DNA of 37,156 bases from a virus. Shown one piece after another: positions 22,702 through 28,090 of the stretch. Location: positions 1-37,156 of the IMG/VR virus record IMGVR_UViG_3300031951_000553. One strand, 5' to 3'. The translations under genes were made by a program, and so were the position numbers. Numbering within the stretch: position 1 is the stretch's first letter; each line of letters starts with the position of its first letter. The notes beneath the pieces were generated by a model. That model had not been told where the DNA came from. It ran no database searches and saw nothing but the letters and a program-made list of their open reading frames with translations.

Positions 22702-23079
22702 TTAGCCGTTTACTGGGGTGCACTGGTCCGCTCCCTGTGGTTGTGGGCAGACCCACATCTTGTACGGTTTTCCGTTTTTCTTGCTGATACCACTCAAGAA
22801 TTTCCGACTTCCGTGTACGCAAGTAGGCGACGCTTCCGATGTCGGGGCGATTGATGAGGTAACTGCGGGCATAGTGCCTACTGTTGAACCAGTGGTCCCC
22901 AAAGGGGCTGCAGTGTAAGCACCTGCCAATAACTTTCCAGTTGCTGCAATCTGTGTAGCATAATCGCTAACACCTTCAAGCAGTACTGATAGTTCGTCAG
23001 ATGTATTAGCACGAACATTAATTAAATCTCCATTAGGAGACTTGTAGGAAACCTGTAGTTTCCAATCTTCGATTGCCAT
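22702..23079 (-). CDS. Zinc-binding, ssDNA-binding-like replication protein
   Basis: The start is the ATG at 23079 (MAIEDWKLQVSYKSPNGDL), joined by TAATG to the nuclease gene. The N-terminal part is small and strand-rich; a Ala/Thr/Ser/Val-rich linker (about 55-85) follows. The C-terminal CVHGSRKFLSGISKKNGKP and WVCPQPQGADQC form a C-H...C...C zinc ribbon. Similar short proteins with a CxHG...KKxGKPY...C ribbon occur in many phages near replication genes, where a DNA-binding or SSB-like role has been supposed. Not proven here. Confidence 0.55.
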   Translation of the reverse strand: MAIEDWKLQVSYKSPNGDLINVRANTSDELSVLLEGVSDYATQIAATGKLLAGAYTAAPLGTTGSTVGTMPAVTSSIAPTSEASPTCVHGSRKFLSGISKKNGKPYKMWVCPQPQGADQCTPVNG

Positions 23080-23675
23080 TATTTGCCTTTCGTAAATTGG
23101 CAGTGTTCTGTGAGTCCACAGAAACTGCACGATTGTAGGTTTGGTAAGAATATACCTGCCTTCCTAGCCTTATCGAATCCATCGACAAAGTATTCCAGCA
23201 TATCTTTTGTATATCTACTAAGGTCAATCATCTCTCCTGTCCCCGACTCACGAGACATCCAGTAGTTACCTAGATTGACTTCAACACCAAGCATCATCTC
23301 TACACCAACTTTATAAAAGCCAAGTTGTAAATCAGATATTGGTTTACGTGAGGATGTTTTCAAGTCGACAATCACAAGTTGTCCGTTAACTTCAAATATC
23401 CTATCAATAAACATCTTTACTGGCACGTCAGCAATGATGGGATTTAACTCCAACTCGATAGCACGGATACCCTGTGGGGTGGTCCATATCTTCCAGTCTT
23501 TATTATTTTTGCGCCAAGAGATGTAGTTGTCTACCCACTTGGAACCCTGTGTATTCCACCAAACAGCATCTTCCTTGTTTGGGTTAGCAATAGTTGAACG
23601 CCCAGCAACACGAGCAGTACTTAAATCAATATCCTTGGTTTCAATTTCCCAAGCCTTAACCCATAACTCATTCAT
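23079..23675 (-). CDS. Cas4/RecB-like nuclease, C-terminal part
   Basis: Residues 85-125 carry the catalytic set: MFIDRIF (Asp91), IVDLKTSS (Asp104, Lys106) and QLGFYKVG (Gln117, Tyr121), as in RecB, AddB and Cas4. Three Cys near the end (183, 186, 192) match the Fe-S cluster triplet of that group. The fourth cysteine and the GxxxH motif are found in the preceding 62-residue frame. The ATG at 23675 overlaps the end of that frame by eight bases in the +1 frame, so the two parts probably make one enzyme, either as two coupled chains or by frameshift. Expected role: 5'-3' or end-processing exonuclease in recombination. Confidence 0.75.
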   Translation of the reverse strand: MNELWVKAWEIETKDIDLSTARVAGRSTIANPNKEDAVWWNTQGSKWVDNYISWRKNNKDWKIWTTPQGIRAIELELNPIIADVPVKMFIDRIFEVNGQLVIVDLKTSSRKPISDLQLGFYKVGVEMMLGVEVNLGNYWMSRESGTGEMIDLSRYTKDMLEYFVDGFDKARKAGIFLPNLQSCSFCGLTEHCQFTKGK

Positions 23676-23856
23676 TTTCTAGGTCGTATAATTCTGTTGC
23701 TAAGTGAAATGCTCGTCCACCAGCAGACCAAACACTTGGTTCTTCAGGTACTTGTAATAATCTTCCTAAGTAATACTGATAACCACAAGTTAGGTAAGTT
23801 GTAAATGCTGAGTAAGATACGTGAGCAGGTAATTCATATCCATCAAGTTTAATCAT
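23668..23856 (-). CDS. Cas4/RecB-like nuclease, N-terminal part
   Basis: The 62-residue frame reads MIKLDGYELPAHVSYSAFTT, then YLTCGYQYYLGR (Cys24) and WSAGGRAFHLATELYDL with the family GG-x-A-x-H motif. This is the normal N-terminus of Cas4/AddB-like nucleases: first Fe-S cysteine, then the motif I His. It ends just where the C-terminal part begins (shared ATGAATGA). Alone it cannot be an active nuclease. Real gene fission, programmed +1 shift, or an assembly indel are all possible. Confidence 0.7.
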   Translation of the reverse strand: MIKLDGYELPAHVSYSAFTTYLTCGYQYYLGRLLQVPEEPSVWSAGGRAFHLATELYDLENE

Positions 23857-24004
23857 CTGCGCCTAAAAATTCAATTAAGTAGTCAACCTCTTCACGAAGA
23901 CCTTTTATGTCTTTACGTAAATCAACTATTGCATAGGTAAGTTCGTTAGCAAACGCTTCAATTCCATTGTGCTCTTGCTTGTGTGAACGAAATAAGTTAA
24001 ACAT
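23849..24004 (-). CDS. Small coiled-coil protein, first gene of the replication operon
   Basis: The 51-residue product (MFNLFRSHKQEHNGIEAFAN) is mostly one charged helix (LRKDIKGLREEVDYLIEFLG) able to form a coiled coil. ACAGGAGTAAAA precedes the ATG and it overlaps the nuclease N-part by eight bases. It follows the long AT-rich leader and so is the first gene transcribed leftwards. Function unknown. Confidence 0.55.
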   Translation of the reverse strand: MFNLFRSHKQEHNGIEAFANELTYAIVDLRKDIKGLREEVDYLIEFLGADD

Positions 24005-24227
24005 TTTTACTCCTGTCGTAGTTAGGTTAGGTAGTCTTCAGTGGAGGACAGGAGAGTACTCGACACCTACGACTACCTAATATTATATTAATTAGGATAT
24101 ATATATTATAATTATATATTATATATAAGGGGCTCCGCCCCTATATTATATTAATTATATTATATTAATAAGATAATTATACACACAACCCTGACTTATG
24201 GAAGCCACACGACACGCCAAGAAATGA
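24005..24227. promoter_or_regulatory. AT-rich leader and promoter region of the replication operon
   Basis: The 24005-24309 gap holds no gene. TTAGGTAGTC (24027-24036) and GACTACCTAA (24071-24080) are a perfect 10-bp inverted repeat in the probable leader. CCTAAT/ATTAGG (24076-24096) overlaps its right arm. Several TATAAT-like sequences occur on the minus strand within 24081-24175 and would suit -10 boxes, but no -35 match was found. AGGGGC/GCCCCT (24128-24142, loop TCC) is a GC-rich hairpin standing in the AT tract. Confidence 0.45.
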
Positions 24228-24272
24228 CAAAAAGACCCTCAAGATATAGGGATTACCTATACCTCAAGGGTC
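24228..24272 (-). terminator. Strong intrinsic terminator ending the tail-lysis transcript
   Basis: On the minus strand GACCCTTGAGGTATAGG pairs over 17 positions (three as G-U) with CCTATATCTTGAGGGTC around the loop TAATC, followed by five T residues. It lies just downstream of the last leftward late gene. A second, weaker GGGC/GCCC hairpin at 24287-24301 precedes it. It should shield the replication operon from late read-through. Confidence 0.85.
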
Positions 24273-24309
24273 AAATAGTCTATAAAGGGCCTTTAAAGCC
24301 CGATTAGGG

Positions 24310-24504
24310 CTACTTCTCTGTGCGTCCGAACTCTGGCGCTGACTTGTCTAGTGCCTTCAAGATAGGTCCGACTAGACCTGCAACGAATGCTGCTGCCAAT
24401 ACCTTTGGCTCACGTTGTCCTGCCGTATATAGCGCAACAGCAGATGCTGCAGCAGCACGAAGGTATGAGAGGGCAATTTGTTTTACTTTTTCTTTGTCAA
24501 ACAT
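24310..24504 (-). CDS. Holin candidate, 64 aa
   Basis: After a charged start (MFDKEKVKQI) two hydrophobic, Ala-rich segments (about 12-27 and 35-51) flank a turn with Gln-Arg-Glu-Pro, and a charged tail ends GRTEK. Size, two membrane segments and place directly after the endolysin fit a class II holin, which permeabilises the membrane to release the lysin. AAGGAG precedes the ATG. Several other small membrane proteins in this module are competing candidates. Confidence 0.6.
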   Translation of the reverse strand: MFDKEKVKQIALSYLRAAAASAVALYTAGQREPKVLAAAFVAGLVGPILKALDKSAPEFGRTEK

Positions 24505-24513
24505 TTTTTCTCC

Positions 24514-25254
24514 TTAGAGGAACTTAACTAACTCAGCCCAAGTTTTTGGACCGATGATGCCATTGGAATCAATACCGTCGTGATTGTCTTGGAATTTAAC
24601 CACAGCAGCCTTGGTCTTTGGACCGTAGATTCCATCAGCACTTAAAGCAAGGGCTTTCTGTACAATCTTTACGCCATTGCTTCTATCTCCAGGCTTAATA
24701 GTGCCAGGAAATTCTGGTGTATCTGATACTGGTACAGCAACATTAACTTCGTTACCCGTGTAATTAGGACGACCAAAGCCAACTACGCTTACCATAACTT
24801 TCTTTTTATTTTTAATGTAGCCACGAACCTTTACTGCTACTTCACCACCATTGCGTTGGTCTCCTCTAGCATTGCCAGCAGTATTACCCTCGATACAAGT
24901 AACAGTTCCATCTCCGTTGTTTTCAATTACAATACCAACGTGAGAGATTCTATCTACATTATCTCCAGGGAAATCAAAGAAAGCAATATCGCCAGGTACT
25001 GGCTTAGCATTCTTAGCATCAGTCCAGACGCCCATCTTCTTAAAGGCACCAGCACCAGCAACAGTAGATACCATATTAGGTACTTTTACTCCCGCTTGAT
25101 TAGCGCACCACATAACAAATGAGCCACACCAAGGTAGAAAGTTTGCCTTAGTAAAGGCTCCATACTTGGTTTGATTATCTTTAGGACCTTCAATGGTTCC
25201 TACTTCATTCTTCGCAACCTCAACTAATGCTGCGACTGTATTCTTCTCAGCCAC
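24514..25254 (-). CDS. Endolysin, CHAP amidase/peptidase with peptidoglycan-binding domain
   Basis: Residues 5-130 form a CHAP-type domain: LPWCGSFVMWC (Cys43 as nucleophile), RISHVGIVIENNGDG (His105) and CIEGNT (Glu122). Such enzymes cut peptide links of peptidoglycan. A Gly/Val linker leads to a C-terminal PG_binding_1 domain (about 178-246): PGDRSNGVKIVQKAL, DGIYGPKTKAAVVKFQ, IIGPKTWAELV. No signal peptide is seen, so export must depend on a holin. It lies between two small membrane proteins, the usual lysis cassette layout. Confidence 0.9.
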   Translation of the reverse strand: MAEKNTVAALVEVAKNEVGTIEGPKDNQTKYGAFTKANFLPWCGSFVMWCANQAGVKVPNMVSTVAGAGAFKKMGVWTDAKNAKPVPGDIAFFDFPGDNVDRISHVGIVIENNGDGTVTCIEGNTAGNARGDQRNGGEVAVKVRGYIKNKKKVMVSVVGFGRPNYTGNEVNVAVPVSDTPEFPGTIKPGDRSNGVKIVQKALALSADGIYGPKTKAAVVKFQDNHDGIDSNGIIGPKTWAELVKFL

Positions 25255-25263
25255 TGTTACTCC

Positions 25264-25575
25264 TTAGTTGTAGTTAGGGTCAATCTTTGCTTGCTTATCT
25301 GCAGCCTGACGATTCTCTACCTCTGTGTCAGCAACTGTCTTTGCGCCTTTATCTACGGTTGAGAATGCGGCATTGATTTCATCAAGAGATAGTCTGCCAT
25401 CATCCATAAATGCACGGGCTAACTTCTCTACTACTGCTGCTACTGCTGTAAGACCAGCCACAGTTACTGCTGTCATTGTATCAACGCCAGCGATAGCACC
25501 AGCACCAATTACAGACAGACCAGATGCTGCAAAGACAGCAACGATACGCATTAATACATTGTTAAGTGAGGCCAT
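25264..25575 (-). CDS. Small membrane protein, second holin candidate, 103 aa
   Basis: Two Ala/Val/Gly-rich hydrophobic segments (about 8-29 and 33-50) are followed by a charged helical tail with RAFMDDGRLSLDEINAAF, a layout seen in many actinophage holin-like proteins. It lies ten bases before the endolysin gene. It may be the holin, an antiholin or a membrane partner. Confidence 0.6.
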   Translation of the reverse strand: MASLNNVLMRIVAVFAASGLSVIGAGAIAGVDTMTAVTVAGLTAVAAVVEKLARAFMDDGRLSLDEINAAFSTVDKGAKTVADTEVENRQAADKQAKIDPNYN

Positions 25576-25594
25576 TTTATTTCCTTATCTATTG

Positions 25595-25711
25595 TTAAAT
25601 TGACATCCAGCCTTGATATTCAGCCTCTGGATTATCCATTAGCCATTGTTGCCTTAATTTATTCTGGTATTCCCAATCAATCTCATTGTTATCTATTTCT
25701 TTCTTATCCAT
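25595..25711 (-). CDS. Very small protein, 38 aa
   Basis: The frame reads MDKKEIDNNEIDWEYQNKLR and ends AEYQGWMSI. It begins inside the last codons of the methyltransferase gene (19-base overlap) and ends 19 bases before the next start codon. The acidic, Gln- and Trp-rich helix is typical of small phage proteins. Filling of the gap supports it; a clear RBS does not. Confidence 0.4.
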   Translation of the reverse strand: MDKKEIDNNEIDWEYQNKLRQQWLMDNPEAEYQGWMSI

Positions 25712-26271
25712 ACTTGCCATCCCATACGTAATATTTCAATATCATCTTTATGTTTTGCTAGCCACGCATCTATTGCTGGCTTAGGGTTCTTATCTGTACC
25801 ATCTGGATGGTCCCACTCATAATCATCAAATGCCATAACGCCACCAGACTTAAGCAAGTCCCAAGATAGGTCAGCATCTAAAGTAACTGATTCTGGTAGA
25901 TGGTCTCCATCAATATAGATAAAGTCATACTTAACCTCACGGTTATTCTTTAACCAATCTCCGCTAAATGCTTTATGTGCTTGAACCTTTTTACCGTGTG
26001 GCTCTATCTGCTCTTTGTAGGCTTGTTGTATATCATTCCAGTCATAAATTGATTCGTGTTGCAAATTACCACACCAAGGGTCTATGTCTACAAGTAATGA
26101 TGTTGGGTCTGTAAGAATATTTTCTAATAGCCAAGCAGATGCGTTGCCAGTAAAGACACCTATCTGCAAGAACTTAAGATTCTTTTTGCCCTTAAACTCT
26201 GTTAGTCCATTCTCGAAGTCTTGGACCGTTGCATTGTCATAAAACCATTTTGGAAAGTTATCTGCTTTCAC
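25693..26271 (-). CDS. SAM-dependent methyltransferase-like protein
   Basis: LKFLQIGVFTGNASAWLL (about 32-49) is the SAM-binding motif I, SLLVDIDPW motif II, and FIYIDGDHLPE followed by LLKSGGVMAFDDYEW the post-motif strands with an acidic metal-like DGDH, as in the Methyltransf_24 group. Its 192 residues form a single Rossmann domain. Related enzymes methylate sugars, small molecules or other acceptors. Placement between lysis and tail genes suggests modification of a virion or cell-surface component, but the substrate is unknown. Confidence 0.75.
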   Translation of the reverse strand: MKADNFPKWFYDNATVQDFENGLTEFKGKKNLKFLQIGVFTGNASAWLLENILTDPTSLLVDIDPWCGNLQHESIYDWNDIQQAYKEQIEPHGKKVQAHKAFSGDWLKNNREVKYDFIYIDGDHLPESVTLDADLSWDLLKSGGVMAFDDYEWDHPDGTDKNPKPAIDAWLAKHKDDIEILRMGWQVWIRKK

Positions 26272-26513
26272 TTATTCTTTTTTTCAGCAAGTGACCTTTC
26301 ATAGGCTCTTTGTCGCCATAGGTCCGCATCTCGTTTGGCTTCTATCTTTCTTTGTTTTGACGCTTCTGATTCTTGAGGCTTAATAGTTCTAGGCTTTATG
26401 TTACCACTGCCAGTATACATTGCACCTTGAGGCTTGTAAACTATACCAACATTTTCTCCACCAGGGTTATATATGCCGCCACTTGTTCTTGGTTTTGGTC
26501 TTCCTATTGCCAT
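26268..26513 (-). CDS. Basic disordered small protein, 81 aa
   Basis: A Gly/Pro/Lys-rich N-terminal half (MAIGRPKPRTSGGIYNPGG) precedes a basic helix (KQRKIEAKRDADLWRQRAYE) and a Lys-rich end. It overlaps the methyltransferase gene by four bases (ATGA type). Such proteins may bind nucleic acid or the virion. No family recognised. Confidence 0.5.
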   Translation of the reverse strand: MAIGRPKPRTSGGIYNPGGENVGIVYKPQGAMYTGSGNIKPRTIKPQESEASKQRKIEAKRDADLWRQRAYERSLAEKKNK

Positions 26514-26551
26514 TTTATTTCTCCTTTGTTTTTATTTAGTGATTATCTGCT

Positions 26552-26701
26552 TTACTCGTCATTTGATTTACGCAATGGATAGGTAACTGCCCAGGCAATC
26601 AAGGTTCCAATAATCGCATAACCAACTACTGTTTTAGCGGACCCATCAAGAACAACCCAGGCAATAAACATACCTAACAGTGTCCATAATTGGTCAATCA
26701 T
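26552..26701 (-). CDS. Small two-segment membrane protein, 49 aa
   Basis: The product (MIDQLWTLLGMFIAWVVLDG) has two hydrophobic segments (about 5-19 and 24-41) separated by SAKT and a basic tail (LRKSNDE). It is one of several small membrane proteins in the tail-lysis module and could belong to the holin system. The frame fills the gap between its neighbours exactly. Confidence 0.5.
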   Translation of the reverse strand: MIDQLWTLLGMFIAWVVLDGSAKTVVGYAIIGTLIAWAVTYPLRKSNDE

Positions 26702-26715
26702 ATCTTTTAATATTT

Positions 26716-27924
26716 TCAAGATGCTCTCCTTCTTGATGCTCTAGGTTTATCATTACCCGCCATAGGCCCACCTGCTGGGCTACTTGGAGTAGGCGCAGAT
26801 GTTCTAGTTGTGCCACTTGCTGCCATAGTCGCTGCACCAACGGCAGCCTGAGTAGCAATAACAGATGCAATAATAACTTTCTCTGATTCTTCTCTTTCTT
26901 CTTCAGACATATCAGCACCAATGTTTGAAAGAGCAGTAAATACTTCTGCTGGATTATCAAAGATTGCTGCAATTAACTCTGCAGGATTTTCTAATAATTG
27001 AAGGGCTACTACTGTGCCAGCCTCAAGGACTACACCATTCTCTAATTGAACTGGTGTCTCAGGTGCAAGAGTTTCTAAATCAACTTCATCTGCTTGTGCA
27101 ACTTCTAGTTCTTCTTCAGCAGGCAGTTCTTCTTCTTCAATAGGTAGTTCTTCTTCAACGGGTGGTTCCTCAACTGGGACTGGGGCTTCCTCTTCTACAT
27201 CAGGAGGTTCCTCAGCCTCTACAGGAGGCTCTTCTATTTCAATAGGCGGTTCTTCTACAGCGGGTGGCTCTTCTACCACTACTGGAGGTTCTGGTTCCAC
27301 AACGGGTGGAATAAAGATAATAGCAGGAGGTTCTGGAGCGGGAGCGGGAGGCTCAGGCGCAGGAGGTGGTGCAACAGGTGTACTAGTATCTACTGTTGCA
27401 GTAGTTCCATCAACTGTTGAAGTGTTTGTATCAACTACTACTGTGTTTGTATCAACCACTACAGTACTTGTATCTACTACTGGTGGTATTAAGTTGCTAC
27501 TTAAAGTGTAAGTTCCTATTGGTGTTTGACCAGCAACTACATAATTGTAAGAAGTAGCACGAATTGTATAAGTATCAGCGTTTAATGTCCCACTAATTGC
27601 AGATGCAAGCCAGTTATTTTGAGAATGGTTACTATCATCATCTCCCCTAATAGGGTTGACGGTAGTGCTATCAGCAACGCCACGATATAACCATATCCAA
27701 GAATCTACCCAAGCCACACGCTCTACTGTTTGTGAATCAACCACTTCAAATCGTGGTCCAGTGGTAGTAGTAATTGTATAGGCTGTTGTTGTATCTACTT
27801 GAACTACTACATCTACATAGGCAGTTGTAGCATCAAGATTAATGATTACATCTTCGGCACTGGCAGGAGTTGGTATAAAGAGTAGGCTAATCCCTATTAC
27901 TAATGAGTAAATAAATTTGGTCAA
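26716..27924 (-). CDS. Exported Pro/Glu-rich protein, 402 aa
   Basis: A clear signal peptide (1-23, ending PASA) leads to a beta-rich domain (24-150) with VDTTTAY-type repeats. Next come VDTxT repeats (about 153-190), a long Pro/Glu-rich stretch (about 195-285, EEPP-type repeats), a small helical domain (about 290-350), a short hydrophobic segment (VIIASVIATQAAVGAATMAA) and a basic Arg/Ser tail. Signal, extended linker and possible membrane end resemble proteins that span a cell wall. Phage structural proteins rarely have signal peptides, so an envelope role (spanin-like, surface exclusion, or lysis control) is more likely than virion structure. No family recognised. Confidence 0.55.
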   Translation of the reverse strand: MTKFIYSLVIGISLLFIPTPASAEDVIINLDATTAYVDVVVQVDTTTAYTITTTTGPRFEVVDSQTVERVAWVDSWIWLYRGVADSTTVNPIRGDDDSNHSQNNWLASAISGTLNADTYTIRATSYNYVVAGQTPIGTYTLSSNLIPPVVDTSTVVVDTNTVVVDTNTSTVDGTTATVDTSTPVAPPPAPEPPAPAPEPPAIIFIPPVVEPEPPVVVEEPPAVEEPPIEIEEPPVEAEEPPDVEEEAPVPVEEPPVEEELPIEEEELPAEEELEVAQADEVDLETLAPETPVQLENGVVLEAGTVVALQLLENPAELIAAIFDNPAEVFTALSNIGADMSEEEREESEKVIIASVIATQAAVGAATMAASGTTRTSAPTPSSPAGGPMAGNDKPRASRRRAS

Positions 27925-28090
27925 TACGGGTTTCCAATCGGGTAATGCGTCCCTCTAAGTTATGTCCCCCGTTGCCATCAGGTTTAAGTTCTGACAGATA
28001 ATGTTTTACTAACCATCTAATTGAACCAGCAAAACTGGCTACAATAGTTGCGACTGCTACCGCTAAGCCAGCCCAATCTGTGCTACTCAT
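27887..28090 (-). CDS. Small membrane protein with coiled-coil tail, 67 aa
   Basis: One hydrophobic segment (about 7-27, WAGLAVAVATIVASFAG) is followed by LKPDGNGGHNLEGRITRLET, a helix and a short hydrophobic end. The NGG plus helical-tail form recalls the DUF2746-like membrane proteins of actinophages, often placed beside lysis genes. It overlaps the exported protein gene by 38 bases. Confidence 0.5.
   Translation of the reverse strand: MSSTDWAGLAVAVATIVASFAGSIRWLVKHYLSELKPDGNGGHNLEGRITRLETRIDQIYLLISNRD

Noticed and set aside
27061-27360. Pro/Glu-rich stretch as a sequencing or assembly artefact
   Set aside because: The frame stays open with varied codons across the repeats and follows a clear signal peptide, so it reads as a real protein segment.
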